Below, piece by piece: positions 25,501 to 37,053 of a DNA stretch of 64,000 bases. A model generated the notes under the pieces. That model saw only the letters and a program-made list of their open reading frames with translations, did not search any database and was not told the origin of the DNA. Positions within the stretch are counted from its first letter, which is position 1, and each line of letters begins with the position of its first letter. The stretch spans positions 12,654,736-12,718,735 of the forward strand of contig JACBWW010000017.1 in the NCBI GenBank assembly GCA_020086605.1, written 5' to 3'. The position numbers and the translations under genes are program-made. This stretch comes from Lanius collurio (taxonomy: Eukaryota > Chordata > Aves > Passeriformes > Laniidae).

Positions 25501-28500
25501 CACCAGTGTTTAGCTACCACACATGTTGTTATATATTTTGACAAACCCAGAGAACAATTACTACAGCAAGTAATTCCTTAGTTTCTCAAACAGCGCACTG
25601 ATGCCAGTTTTTGACACAGATAAAGAATATTATGTACAAACACCAGAATGAAAAGAAACTCCACCATTAAAAACAAATAAAAAAATCCTGAAACAATAAA
25701 GATGCCCACTGAACTAGTCTTTAGGTATTCAAAACATTGTGAAAGCTGAAGTAGATATTCTGCACTAACTTCCTGGCTCACATGGGTGACATATCAAGTA
25801 GCAGGACCTGAAGTATATACAGTGCCAAAACTATTAGATAAGAATCCAAGATTGCTATCTTCACTACCTGATCTATTTCATTCCCATTTCCTTCCATGCT
25901 ATCCTCCCTCATAAACTGAGGTGGGGCTACTTGCACAACTTCATTTTTTATGAGCAGTGGAATGAGCAAAAATAGGCCACATTCCTCCCCTTGGCTTCTC
26001 GGTGCTTTATATGCAATAGTACTCTTGAATCTTATTAACATTAATGAAAAACAGATCAAATTTTTAATTCTTAGTAAATTACACAGAGCTGGTTTTGCTT
26101 ACCAACAGCTGAGCTCAAAGAAAAAATTTTATATAAGCTCTTAGACAGACCTCTTCCTACAGAGAAAGTAAAAAACGCAACTGAAATGATGGTGTGAAAA
26201 AGTTCTCTATCTTCCATAATTTCAGTTATTACTTTGGCATAGAGCTGCATTACACTCTTAAAAGTTCCATTTTGCTTCCTTTGAGAACCAATCCACTTAG
26301 TGTATCCTGCATTCTGGGTCACTCTCCTCCAGCACAACTGATCCATGCTAGCAGGTATAATACCAGCACAGCAATGACACATCACTGCCTTTTTCCCAGG
26401 CAGCTCTAGATTCTTGGCTCTCTTCCACTTTTCTTAGGAGTTTAACTGCCAAGGAACTGATTGCTATAAGTAGAAGGAAAAAAAGCCACATTGTAATTTC
26501 CTCCCCATGGAGGAAAAGCAGAAGCCACACAGAACCCAACGCATTCAAGCATCTCCAGAAGTTGGAAGAGTTAATACTACCTGCTACAGAGCCTTAAGAT
26601 AGCTACCACATATCATATTACATAGACACACAGTCTGGACAGCAATATTATCAGCTAAAAATCTGACAGCTATTTTGCACAGATAAATCAGTAGGAGAGT
26701 AGTAGTTCTTACAGAAAGGCAGACATGTCTGAATTTCACTACACGTTAGACAAGTCTGAACAAACACAATTCTACATTGAAAATGTTCTCAATTTTTCTA
26801 AGATAGTATCAGCACATACTTACCAATTGTTGCTGCAAGTTCTGGGTCAAATGTATCATCTGTGAACCGTAGCAGAAGGCTAATAGAGAAAAAAAGAAGA
26901 GATACTATTACTGTAGCATATCCATACATTGCTGGAAGCCTATAAATTACAGTCTGAAAGGAACAGCAAGACCACACAGCTAAACAAACTCACATCCAAT
27001 TTTTTTTTTTTTTCGGTAGGGGAGGAATTATGGAAAAAAGAGAAGAGGAACGTGGAAAGAATAGAACATGAAAAGAATAGAGCAGACATGCTCTGCTACC
27101 TGAGCCCATGTCTCTTCTCAGCAGAAGAGACTCAGAATGTCTCTCTGAAAACAAAGTAACCCACAAGTTGTCAAATTAGTTGCCTGAACAGTCACGTGAT
27201 CAGCTTTGCCAAGTATTTTACTTCAACCTTATTCTATTTTTCTTCTTCCAGAAATCAGTACAAAAGTAGTAATATTTGTTTTGTTTCAATATTGCTTCAT
27301 GCAGTATTTCTGTAAGCTTGAGAAATAAATTCCAAGTCAGCTTTTCATCCCAGAAATAACTCCATGAACTGGGCACACAGAGGAACAGCAAGGACAACAC
27401 CCATAAGAAAAAAAGACACAGAAGCTGAAGAGTAGAATTAGCTCCCCACTGTTTTATGATTTTGTATCTTAGGACTCATGCACACATCCTCCCCAATCCC
27501 GATGAATGTGTTTGCTACCAAGGAAAAAAGTTACAATTAAGTTTTAACAGCACATCCCACCATATTAATGCAGGGTCCCTTAAAAAAGAGCCCAAAAATA
27601 CCACCAGTGTCAAATGTAAATATTTTCGTGAGAGACAAAGATTCTAAGCACACAGTTTCTAAAATGATCTGTGTATCTCTGGCAAGTGCATGTGGCAGGC
27701 AGCTGTTTGCTATGACCACAGCTTCTATTCTTCCAGGCTGGAGAAACAAAACAAAGCCTTATTTACCTTTTGGTCTTCTCCTGCTATGTTATTTTCTCCT
27801 CTTTTTGCATGTGAATTTAGAAGTCAAGTGCTTTTTAGCACTTGGACACAGTCCTGCCTTGACAAAAACAGTGATCACTGAAATCCCTCTATTTCAATGA
27901 GGATGAGTGACAACTCCAAAGTTAATCACAGACCAACACTTTTTTCTCTCCTTACTCCAGAATCCCAAAACCAAATGGTAGCTTTATTTATCAAAGAATA
28001 ATTAAAATAATAGTAATTTTTTAAAAACCACAGCATGTAGGTTTTTACCAGTACCTTAAGATGGTTGTGTCAGGATGCTATTTAAGAGCAGCTATTTTTA
28101 GTTACAACCAAAAATAGTTTAATTCAGAACACACAAATTATGGAGCCCTTATACTGCTACTAGAATGAAAACATCACTTTACCAGTCACAAGCCCAGACA
28201 ACCTTTATCTTCCCCACCTTTTTTTCATTTGTAGCTATCATCTTCCACACAGCACAGCACCCTCACAGGCACTACATTTAAGACAGCATTTGTTCAGAAG
28301 TCAGGACTCCAAGCACTTACTACACCATGCTAATACCAGTTTAACATCTGACCTTTCCTAGTCAACCAACAGGTAAGAGACACAAATTTAGGAATAGTTC
28401 AATATTATTATTAGTTCCTGTACCTGAACAACTACATTGTCACCATTTAATAGCATTTTTATTTCCTCCACATAATTCCTCTTTTAACAAGATTTCTGAC

Positions 28501-29538
28501 GTAAAGAAACATGTACATTACACATATGCAAAACTACCATGTGTTTTATCTGCCCCATGAAAAATTCTTCCATATGGCTACTCACATATAAGAGATGACT
28601 TCAACTAAAAGAAATTTGCTCATATCACGTCTGTCACCAGGGGCCTACTGTACTATCAATTCAGTAGCTAACTCAAATGAGTAACTGACAGATTTTTAAC
28701 AAATATAGGTGTTTATTTTTCCAAATTAACAACTTGTATGTAATTTAGAGTCACGGCAGAGGACACAGATTACTGCTATAAAATTTTCAAATACAAAATT
28801 ACCAGTGGTACACTCCCAGATGTCCTCCTGCATTTATATCCCACTCTCTTTACTAAAAACTATGGCATTACCAAAAAAAAAAAATATTTAATAAACCTCC
28901 ACACAAATAAAATCCCAGCCCCTTAGGGCTGGGATTTACATCTTAGCCAAAGCCATGAACAGGGCAGGGAGGAAGAAATCAACCTCAAAGTACTTGATAA
29001 ACCCTGTAATTACCAAAAAAACCTGTGTTATAACTACTTTGCTGCGTCCCGCACACACCCAATGCTGGGTCACTTGTGATTCTGCATATATATATTATGG
29101 ATTAGACATTAACCCCAAAGCGCTATGGAGACGTACAAGGACACCTATGTCCCCACGACGCAACGCTGCGCCGGGCACAGGGCGGCCCAGGGGACCCCGG
29201 GCAGCCCGACAGAACCCCCTTTCCATTTGTTTGTAGCTGAGCCTGGCAGACACTAGCTCAGGGCCGTCGGCTGCGGGAGCGCTGGGGAGGAGGACGAGGA
29301 GGAACCTCTGACCCACCGGAGAGCTGGCCGGGAAGGGGGGAGGGAGCTCCCCCCGCAGGCTCGGCCCTGCGGGGCGCAGGCCGCGCCCAGGCGGCGTTGT
29401 CCGACAAAGGGCCTAGGCTGGGGCCGGCCGGCCAGGAGAGGCTGCGGAAGGCTGGTGGGCGCCCCCTCACCTGGACTTGCCGACGCCGCTCTCGCCGATG
29501 ATGAGAATCTTCAGGGTGGTCAGCACGTCCTCGTCCAT
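16333..29538 (-). CDS. RAB18: RAB18 small GTPase, seven coding exons
   Basis: RAB18 is a Rab GTPase that cycles between GDP and GTP forms on ER and lipid-droplet membranes; loss in humans causes Warburg Micro syndrome (known for the family). The coding exons are 29471-29538, 26824-26879, 21564-21625, 19762-19834, 18151-18269, 18004-18070 and 16333-16511. They total 624 nt, giving 207 residues and TAA. Seen in the translation: P-loop GESGVGKS at residues 15-22, switch I Thr40, DTAGQE at 63-68, NKID at 122-125, EASAK at 149-153, and a C-terminal prenylation box CSML at 204-207. All introns are GT-AG. The start has a strong context (G at -3, G at +4), and no upstream ATG is visible to about 29720. 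Human RAB18 has 206 residues; one extra Gly in the C-terminal Gly run explains the difference. The gene looks intact and functional. Confidence 0.98.
16512..18003 (-). other. RAB18: RAB18 intron 6
   Basis: 1492 bp with GT-AG ends. It contains an alternating TA tract at about 17114-17148, where purine and pyrimidine alternate. I see no mobile element or RNA gene. Confidence 0.9.
17114..17148. repeat. Alternating TA-rich repeat
   Basis: Interrupted TA/CA dinucleotide tract in RAB18 intron 6. Confidence 0.85.
18004..18070 (-). CDS. RAB18: RAB18 coding exon 6
   Basis: 67 nt encoding residues 127-148 ([15 protein letters not shown] through HSMLFI) and one base of Glu149. The acceptor is TTTATTGTAG and the donor is GTATGTTA. 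This part forms the helix and strand that precede the SAK motif. Confidence 0.97.
18071..18150 (-). other. RAB18: RAB18 intron 5, 80 bp
   Basis: This intron is close to the minimum size spliced in vertebrates, running from GTAAACC to TTTATTGTAG. It is AT-rich with a weak polypyrimidine tract. The other introns are 1.5 to 5.2 kb. Confidence 0.95.
18151..18269 (-). CDS. RAB18: RAB18 coding exon 5 (guanine-specificity motif)
   Basis: 119 nt that complete Val87 and encode residues 88-126. It contains NKID (122-125), which gives guanine specificity. Residue 117 is Lys (NDIVKMLVG), where the human protein as I recall it has Asn. The acceptor is CTTTCAG and the donor is GTAAAC. It is separated from exon 6 by an intron of only 80 bp. 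Confidence 0.97.
18270..19761 (-). other. RAB18: RAB18 intron 4
   Basis: 1492 bp with GT-AG ends. I see no repeat, RNA gene or alternative exon that I can support. Confidence 0.9.
19762..19834 (-). CDS. RAB18: RAB18 coding exon 4 (switch II)
   Basis: 73 nt encoding residues 63-86 and one base of Val87. It starts [18 protein letters not shown]. Gln67 is the catalytic glutamine and is present, so GTP hydrolysis should be normal. The acceptor is TTTTAG and the donor is GTAAGTAT. Confidence 0.97.
19835..21563 (-). other. RAB18: RAB18 intron 3
   Basis: 1729 bp with GT-AG ends and unique-looking AT-rich sequence. Nothing else recognised. Confidence 0.9.
21564..21625 (-). CDS. RAB18: RAB18 coding exon 3 (interswitch)
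   Basis: 62 nt that complete Gly42 and encode residues 43-62, translated [20 protein letters not shown]. This is the interswitch beta hairpin. Trp62 is the conserved aromatic residue just before the DTAGQ motif. The acceptor is CCTCTAG and the donor is GTAAGTCT. The exon ends in phase 0. Confidence 0.97.
21626..26823 (-). other. RAB18: RAB18 intron 2
   Basis: The largest intron, 5198 bp, with GT-AG ends. It has no CR1 copy that I can see. It contains a small direct repeat with a 20-bp period at 25068-25104. Open frames inside it (for example 24187-24531) lack any family signature and are treated as chance. Confidence 0.9.
25068..25104. repeat. Short tandem duplication, 20-bp period
   Basis: The 17-mer agtttatagaaaagaaa occurs at 25068-25084 and again at 25088-25104, separated by ggc. 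It is a small local duplication within RAB18 intron 2. Confidence 0.85.
26824..26879 (-). CDS. RAB18: RAB18 coding exon 2 (approach to switch I)
   Basis: 56 nt that complete Ser23 and encode residues 24-41 plus one base of Gly42. The translation [18 protein letters not shown] includes Thr40 of switch I, which coordinates magnesium in the GTP state. The acceptor is a T-rich tract ending in ATTAG and the donor is GTAAGTAT. The intron upstream is 2591 bp. Confidence 0.97.
26880..29470 (-). other. RAB18: RAB18 intron 1
   Basis: 2591 bp with GT-AG ends. Its 5' part (about 29105-29470) lies in the CpG island. The rest is AT-rich with a T run at 27000-27013 and an A run near 28874-28886. First introns often carry regulatory elements, but none is identifiable by eye. 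Confidence 0.9.
29471..29538 (-). CDS. RAB18: RAB18 coding exon 1 (start codon, P-loop)
   Basis: This exon encodes residues 1-22 and two bases of Ser23. It begins [15 protein letters not shown] and carries the complete P-loop GESGVGKS, which binds the nucleotide phosphates. The donor reads CCAG|GTGAG. It lies inside the CpG island, and the codons are much more GC-rich than those of exons 2-7, as is usual for a promoter-proximal exon. Confidence 0.97.
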
Positions 29539-29640
29539 CCCGGCAGCGCCCCCGAAACAGCCCCGACCGCCCGACGCTCGGTGCGCAGCTGCGGCAGCAG
29601 CGCTGCGCCTGCGCGGGGCCGCCCGCGGTTTGTTTACAGC

Positions 29641-29673
29641 GGGCGGGGCGGGCCGGCGCTCTGCGCGTGCGCG
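29641..29673 (-). promoter_or_regulatory. GC boxes and NRF1-like site in RAB18 promoter
   Basis: Two overlapping Sp/KLF-type GC boxes (gggcggggcggg, 29641-29652) are followed by TGCGCGTGCGCG at 29662-29673. The reverse complement of the latter, CGCGCACGCGCA, fits the NRF1 consensus. A second, one-off site is at 29604-29615. Binding is inferred from sequence alone. Confidence 0.6.
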
Positions 29674-29762
29674 GGGCCCCGGGCCGTGGCCTGAGGGGAG
29701 CGGGGCGCCCTAGTGGGGCTTGCAGCTGGTGTCAGACTCGAGGGCCGTGGGGAGAAGAGAAA

Positions 29763-29960
29763 CCAGATTAAATGGGAGCGAGTTATTAGATATTGGAATG
29801 GGCTGCCCGGGGAGGTGGTGGAATCGCCGTCCCTGGAGGTGTTTTAGGAAAGACTGGACGTGGCATGCAGTGCCACGGTGTGGTTGACAAGGTGGTGATA
29901 GGCCATAGGTTGGACTCGGTGAGCTCAGAGGCCTTTTCCAGCCTCACGGATTCTGTGATT
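29763..29960 (+). mobile_element. CR1 LINE 3' fragment in the RAB18 upstream region
   Basis: Sense CR1 3' region: ggaatgggctgcccgggg, ggtggtggaatcgccgtccc, a ttggactcggtga block, then gccttttccagcctcacgg and the CR1-type tail gattctgtgatt. It points away from RAB18. It starts about 225 bp upstream of the RAB18 ATG and still carries about eight CpG sites. Confidence 0.85.
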
Positions 29961-30030
29961 GCTTGCGCCGCACGAAGGCAATCGGCTGAGAGCCTGCTGC
30001 CGCCTCCCGCGGGGAGCAGCTGGTCCGGAG

Positions 30031-33000
30031 CCTGCCACCAAAATAGGGGCTCATGTGGGCACAAACCAGCACTGGAGGCCACTTGGTCCGTGACACCACG
30101 TACTTCTCTACCAGCATCTTATATTCTCCGTTGAAAGCCCAAAATGCTTTTTTTTTTTTTAAACCGATTCCTATGAGAAAGCTTCTTTATAACTAATTCA
30201 GCTAACCTGCTATTATGGCTTGAAACCCACTTCAGGCCATGTGTAAACAAGTTCAAGTCTTCTAAAATTAACAGAGTACATGTCAGATGTGGCTCTGAGA
30301 TTCCTTGGCCAGTGCTGTAGTCCTTGGCCCAGTTGAGCAGCCTCTGGCTAGGCCAGATACTGACTCCATCAAACATCAACAAGTTCAGGCTCTTCCATAA
30401 TCCCATCAGTCATACAACCAGTCACACTAAAGGAAGAGATCAGGCCATGTCAGCAGTTTGCACAAGGCAGATGCACTTGTGAGGTCATCGAGGTTTCTGT
30501 CAGAACAATGGCTGCAGAGGGCACAGCTCTTCTAGCAGAGTCCTGACTGCTGAGCAGTTGCCTTCACATGAGTTCCAGGGTCAATACAGAAACCATTCCT
30601 GTGTTTCTGTGGTAAACTTCTCTGTTTCCTGGCTTTCCTTCCACTTTCAAGATCTGGCCTCCTGACTCTACCTCAGAAAAATAAGTCCCAGGATGAGCAC
30701 AATAACAGTAATTATCCTGTTAAACTATGGAGACATATTCTATAATTAAATGTGCAAATGACTGGCTGTGTTTACAACAGCACTGTGCCTGTTTGTAATG
30801 AATAATCTGAAATTGTTGAAGGTGTGACAGTTTTTGTAGTTTGGATTGTGCTTTGCAGTCACAGAAGTAAGCAGAATGTCTATACTCCCTAGTTTTTGTT
30901 CAAGTGTACAGGAACTGGGGGGTCTTAGCATGGATCAGGATGAGGATTTGAATTTGGAAGGTATATCCAAACAGCAAAGTATTCCACTAAGGCTACTGAA
31001 TCTCTTGAAGTCAGAGAGGATTTGTATTCTGGGATTTTATTATTTTCCACTGCAGCCATATAATTAAACTATTCAATGTGGATATTAGTCCTGATTCAGA
31101 TCATAATCCTATACCTCACTCAGAATGAAGGATTGGTCAGGATGACATTCACATCTTTGACTTTAATGATGAGCAGATGCAAGAAAAGAGGGAAAACCTG
31201 CCCTAAATGAACAATTCCATAATTCATGCTTATGGATGTGATGTTTTAGGCCTTCTTAGGCATGCCATTTGAGAGCAGGTATTCCTCCAGGTTGTCCTCC
31301 TTCAGGTGGAACTATGCAGTCCTCTCACTTTGAGATTGGATCTGATGCTGCAGTCAGTCTGTTTGCTGTCTGCATGTATTTTAACTCTGGAAAACCTGGC
31401 CTATTGCAGGAACCAGCCATTGGAGAATTAAGGTGTCTCCGTCCTTCAAAACAAGAATGTTATTTATTCATTGAAAGATGTACAATGATAAGGATATCTT
31501 TCAACAAACTTTTGTATAGTTTCTTCATTGAAGCCATCTCCGAACTGGGAGAGACATCTAACCTGTTGTAATTCATGGGTGCCTGTCTTTTTCCTTGCCT
31601 GCTTTTCAGTACTCATCAGAAGTCCTTGCTTACTCCTAGCAACTAGCCCAATCCCTTGAATAAGGCTGGCAGGGTTTCTCTTTTTACCATTCATTGTTCT
31701 ATTTGATCCTGACCTCAGATGTGGGAGGGTTAAGCCATAGCAGTGTGGTTAGCCCTCCCTGATAATCAGTCTTCCTTTCTATGCTGTTTCCTCTTGATTT
31801 CTTCTCAGTGATCTCTACATTTCTGACAGAATGGCACAGAACACATGAACTTATATAATATTTATAAATAATTATGCATATATACTTTCATTTTTCTACA
31901 TACACTGCTAAGGGAAGCAGTCTGATGGTGGAAAACTAGCATAACTGGTTCCAAGGCAGGTCACTGCCATGGGGAGAGAGAGACCGAGACAGACAGACAT
32001 CAATTTTGCACTTCAGAGTTTCCCCTCATACTTTACAGTCTTGTATGAAGTCTGCCTGGTTTGATACAGGGCTCAGAAAAGTAGAAAAATGTCAGGTCCA
32101 TCTCAGCTTGTGCAAATGTATGCAATCAGTGTTCCTGAGCTTTTAACTACTTCAGGGATGTGACAAAGGAAAGACATCTTGACAATGATATTCTCTCAGC
32201 ATCGAATTTCTCTGTCCACTGTGTTACAGACTTGGCTGTGTCTTTGACTGTGGAAACAAGTTATTGGGACTGAGTAACTGTGATTACCTTTCTCGAAAGA
32301 TGGGAAACTTTTTATAGTCACTTCCTTAGGGCTGGGATCTGTGATGAAAGGACCATTGCACTTCATGTACCCTCAAGGGACTGTAGAGCTGTTGCATAGT
32401 GCAGTGTCCTTGCACAGCTCTGAGAGTAAAGGTGAGAAGGACCTACATCCAGTTTGTTCCTGCTGAAACAGCTGCAGGGTAACCTTGGCAACAGAGATGA
32501 GTGTGTCAGTAATAATCAATCATTACCATGACACACAACCTGGAATAAACAATAAAGAACTCTCTCAGTCTCATTCTGTGTCTGAAAGACACTTAGGAGC
32601 CTTTGGTAATTACACTTGAACCGTCTGCGTTACTTCCACAGCTTAAATGTGGGGATGATGGTATTTGCTATAGAAGACTGCAGAGACAACAACGGGTCAA
32701 GGGAACTAAGCTGCCACCACTGCTTTGTTTAGCATGAGCTCTGAAATTCATGATGGGAGGGTGTCCCCTTAACTATATGGCTATCCTCCTGTCTCTCTAT
32801 GCCATCACAAGTGAAAACAGGCCTTGAAATGTATAGGTTCTGTTTAGGCTGTCTAGGTACACAAAAGTCTCAGGAGCATGCACCTCTCAGTATCAAAGTC
32901 CTTAATTCATTGGCATTCTCACGGATTTTCCCAGTAAGACCAATCATGCACAGTGTCCAGCAGAAGCTGAGAATCTCAGCCACTTCAGAGAGAAGTTGAC

Positions 33001-34472
33001 AGCAATCTACAGGTCTCCTGCTGCAAAGACTAATCCTGCTGTCCCGTTTCCACATTGTGAGGCTGACCTATATGTTGTTGTGGCAGTGAGTCAGGAGTTA
33101 TGAATCACAGTGAAACAAGCATGATTGCTAAACTCACCCGTCCCTCCCAGCAGAGATGACACACATACAAAGGCTCATTCTTTTTTGCTGCTTCATGAAG
33201 TAATTTGCAAGGTTTGTAAAACTGGCACTATATGTGTCATATTAAGGGAGGTTCCTTTTCTTTGTGACATCCTTAAACACACTCATTATGTCTATATGAT
33301 TTCACATTCAATTAATAAAAGTGAAGAGTGAAAGTGCTGCAGTCCCAGAACTCTGGGTAGGATTCTTCTGGAGACCACACTGCAATGTAAATGATTCTGC
33401 TATGTCTGGCCACTCCTTTTCTAAAGACTCCAGTCTATTTTTATGAAGAAACTACACAATAATCTTTCTCTCTCCCCTTTCAAAAGCAGCCAGAGCTGGG
33501 CACTCTCATCTGTTGATCTTCTCAGTGTCTGCTTGGTTTCTGTGAACAGTAAGGAGGATTTAAGACTATAAGCACATTAGCTCTGGGCAATTAAAATACA
33601 TTGCTTATAGTCAACACAGTTTAAAAAAGCATTGGAGCTGTGACAGGAATTGGCTGTTTGGGGAAGAACAACAAGAAAAGTACTGTTTCAGCCACTCAAA
33701 GAGCCATGGTTGTATATAAGAATGATATGCCAGTATTTTTCAGAGAATACCAACATATATTTTGAAGATCATTAACTGAGACTTGCATAATGACCATGAG
33801 TAGATTGCTGATTTTGTGCTAGAACAATGTGATTGATGAAAATAATATAAAAAAACTTAATTAAGAGCTTTGGAATTTTATTTTGCTAGAAACAAGATGT
33901 AACTTATGAGACACCACATCTTGCTTCTCTGCCACAAAATTATGAAAAAGGCTAGCCACCTCCTACTTACATAAAATTTTGTTCAGATAAAATTGGCTAA
34001 TCATTTAATCCCAAGTAATGCAAGCAGTAATCTTAAAACCAACAATTTATCTTTCTGTGTTGTGTAATGAACCATATACCAAGGACAGTTTTTAGTACTG
34101 GAAGAAATAAATACTATTTTTTAAATGTCTCTAAAGCAACCATTGAAATCTCTAAACAATAATGATAAGTAGATTACTGTTTAGGAATGTTAGATTCCTT
34201 TCAAAACATTAGTTACATTTTAAACAATAAGAAAAGAGCTTTGATATCTGAACTAAATCTATCGTCTACTGTACATCAACAATGAAAATAGTAAGACAAC
34301 AGATTTCAAAGGACACAATAAGAACAACAAAGTTTGGATGTTAAAGTTTTCCCACAGTTGCACTTCATGTGTATTTCATGAACATACTGAACTGTGAGTG
34401 CTGTGAATTTGTCTTGTGAATAGCAGGTGTAATTGTATACAATGGAGCACAATCTATAATTTTTACCACTCA
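30031..34472. other. Intergenic DNA upstream of RAB18
   Basis: No exon, RNA gene or clear mobile element is recognised. Short simple repeats only. Confidence 0.55.
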
Positions 34473-34828
34473 CCACAGAATTACTTACATTGGAAAGGAC
34501 CTCTGAGATCATTGAGTCCCACCTTCGAGTGATCATCACCTTGTCAAGTAGACCATGGCACTGAGTGCTACAGCCAGTCTTCCTTAAATACCTCCAGGGA
34601 CAGGGACTCTACCACCTTCCTGGGCAGCCCATTCCAGTGTTTAACAACCCTTTCTGTGAAGAAATTCCTTCTTATATCCAACCTAAACCTTCCCTGGCAG
34701 AGTTAGAGGTCATGTCACAGCCAGTCCAGATCTCCCTGCAGAGCCTTCCAGCCCCCCAGCAGACCAACACCCCCACCCAACTTGGTGCCATCTGTGAATA
34801 AATCAATCCCCTCAACCAGAAATTATCT
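34473..34828 (-). mobile_element. CR1 LINE fragment with internal deletion
   Basis: Antisense CR1 on the plus strand: the tail cacagaattac, ttggaaaggacctctgagat, ccattccagtgtttaacaac, gaagaaattccttcttatat. It then jumps to a block normally further upstream in CR1 (cccacccaacttggtgccat, about 34779-34793). The middle of the CR1 3' region is therefore missing. Confidence 0.85.
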
Positions 34829-36539
34829 GGCAGACTAAGTTGATAGGAAGTGTTTCTTCTCAATTGTAATTAAATAAAAACTACTAATACATGTCCAGAT
34901 CTTACTATTTCCACATCAGTGTCTCAGTTTTTCAAAAACTACTCTAGGATTTTCTTTGGACTTCCTATGCTGGAGGGACAGCTAAAGATGGATTTTATGA
35001 ATACAGTAAACTGCTAAAGGAGACACAGTAGCCATGCATCTGTGTGCAGTACCTTTCTTATTAAGCAAGGTCTGTATTTCTCACAAGAAAAACAACTCAG
35101 GTTCCCTCTCAGAAAGCAGCTGTTATGAAAGATCTCTTCCTGTTTTGAAAGAAGATATACTTTAAGTTATCATTTCAAGGAGGGGAAATATGGAATGGAG
35201 TAGTTTGCATTTAATAAAGAACTTATTTCTCCTTCTCCAGTTGCTTTCAGTACTTAATATGGTTAATGTTAAGGGGGAAGGGAAGGAATAACCCCTTCCC
35301 TGCTGTGAGACCATTTTATCCATAATCCCCTCTGAAGGGATAACATACCTCCTCCAGCATTAGATGGCACGTGCCTGCAGGATTAGCTGTGAGAATGGGA
35401 CAGTGTGGGTTGACTAACCACTGCCATCAGTATCCTGCTCTTTGCACAACATTGTGTGAAGCAATTCTGGTAAATCAGAGAATCTGGTGGGAAAGGGACA
35501 GAGACATAATAAGGCAGGGATTGCCAAGTAAGCTGAAAAACAATTTGTATTAAATCTATAATGATCTTTGGAAGACATGCACACAGAAATGTAAATTCAT
35601 ATGGGGATAAATCAGGGCTTACTATGGCAACCAGTTTTATCAGGTCAGAGCAAACTCCATCTGTCACCAGTGACATTGGCTTTGCTTAGGCAACAGCATA
35701 AAGACAGGACAAGAATGAAATAGCACTTGCCAAGAATGTTACTGCAGACTTGAGCAGCTTGTGACCCAGGCCTTTTTGAGCCCATTGTGACACTGTCTTC
35801 ATATATAATAGCTGGATTTCTCTTAAAGAATAGCACTATTTCTTTTTGTAGAAAGTAATTTCTCATCCATGTATTTTTAACCCAAAAGTACACATGGCAG
35901 AGTTGCATAGATTATCTGCATATGCATCCTTATTTTGTTTTATTTTTTCTGCCTACTGCCTTCATTTGATTTCCCCTCTCAGATTAGGCACAACTGTGAG
36001 CAACTGTCTATTTGCTTAGTCTGTACCACGCATGGTTTTGTAGATCTCCAGCATACCGTCCCATAGTTCTAATTTTTTCAGCCACAAGAATCGTGATCTG
36101 TTTAATGGTTCCTCATATGGAAGTCATTAAAACTTTAATTATCATCTTTTCTCTTTGCTGTACAGTTGCTTTCCTGATATATCATTTTTCAGAGGAGAAG
36201 ACTAAACTAGAGAAAGTACAGAAAAAGTTAGTGCCCTTGGGGCTGAAAATAAGATGTTTCTGGTTTATTCTATGAGAGTTTTTTAATATTTTCTAGTAGT
36301 CTTGTTTGTTTTAATGGTTACCCATAAACCCTGAGCTAACATTTTCATAGATCTGTACATTATAATGTTTCCTAAATCCTTCCTTTGTCTATTTATTCCT
36401 GTCCTTTTACTCCTACAGTTTAAACAGTATTTGTCTGTTTGAAATCCTGCCTTCCCATTCATTCTGGGGTGGTTACAGCCAGGTCAGTGCTCTTCATCAC
36501 AAATGTGCTTTTAGGATATTTTTAAAAGAGGATCACAGA
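34829..36539. other. Intergenic DNA between CR1 copies
   Basis: Nothing recognised. There is a short G-rich/C-rich inverted pair around 35276-35303 (gggaagg and ccttccc). Confidence 0.5.
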
Positions 36540-36850
36540 GCAGAAGGAGAGAATTTCTTGCATTTTAATTTGTGCTCATTGCCACTCGTCCTGTCGCTAG
36601 GTACTGCTGAGGGGAGTCTGGCTCTATCTTCTTCACTCTCATCAGGTGTCAATCCACACTGACAAGATCCACCCTGAGCTATCTGTTCTCCAGGGTAAAC
36701 AGCCACGAGGGATGTCATGAGGGATTCAAAATTCTCCTTCATCTTGATCTTTACCCATGTTGGCCTTTTCAATAATTCAGAAACTACTAGTGATAGGTGG
36801 CTTACAGTTACTCTGAACTTCAAGTATGGTGTCCATAATACAGTCTGCAT
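36540..36850 (-). mobile_element. CR1 LINE fragment, different subfamily
   Basis: Antisense CR1 text: gtgctcattgccactcgtcc, tgtcgctaggtactgctga, gtctggctctatcttcttca, then diverged sequence that still follows the family order (catcttgatctttacccat). It lacks the CR1 3' tail. Its wording differs from the copies at 11.4 and 52.5 kb, so it is probably from another subfamily. Confidence 0.75.
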
Positions 36851-37005
36851 TTCACCTCCATTCTACCCTTTAGTCATCTTTAAAGTGCTCTTCACTGGGC
36901 TTTTTTGGGGATTTTTTTTAGGTGCAGGATTTTCCTCCTTTTGTTATTTCTGCAAGACCTCTGGATACAATTGTTACTCTAAGACTTTTTTATAGTTACA
37001 TTTTG

Positions 37006-37053
37006 ACTGTGGGTCCCTTCCAACTCAGGACATTTTATGATTCTATGATTCTG
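37006..37053 (+). mobile_element. CR1 LINE extreme 3' end
   Basis: Only the last 48 bp remain: gactgtgggtcccttccaac, tcaggacattt, then the CR1 terminal repeat atgattctatgattctg. The orientation is opposite to the copy ending 150 bp to its left. Confidence 0.75.

Larger units (their letters stand above)
29105..30030. promoter_or_regulatory. RAB18: CpG-island promoter of RAB18
   Basis: GC- and CpG-rich block covering exon 1, the start of intron 1 and the upstream flank, inside otherwise AT-rich DNA. No TATA box is seen. GC boxes lie at 29641-29652. NRF1-like sites lie at 29662-29673 (perfect to the YGCGCAYGCGCR consensus on the minus strand) and 29604-29615 (one difference). Transcription probably starts within about 60-130 bp upstream of the ATG, on the minus strand. 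The island is interrupted by a CR1 fragment at about 29763-29960, then resumes with dense CpG to about 30030. Confidence 0.85.

Noticed and set aside
29455..29713. Two plus-strand open frames opposite RAB18 exon 1
   Set aside because: Stop-poor frames are common in GC-rich CpG islands; the conserved coding signal is on the minus strand.
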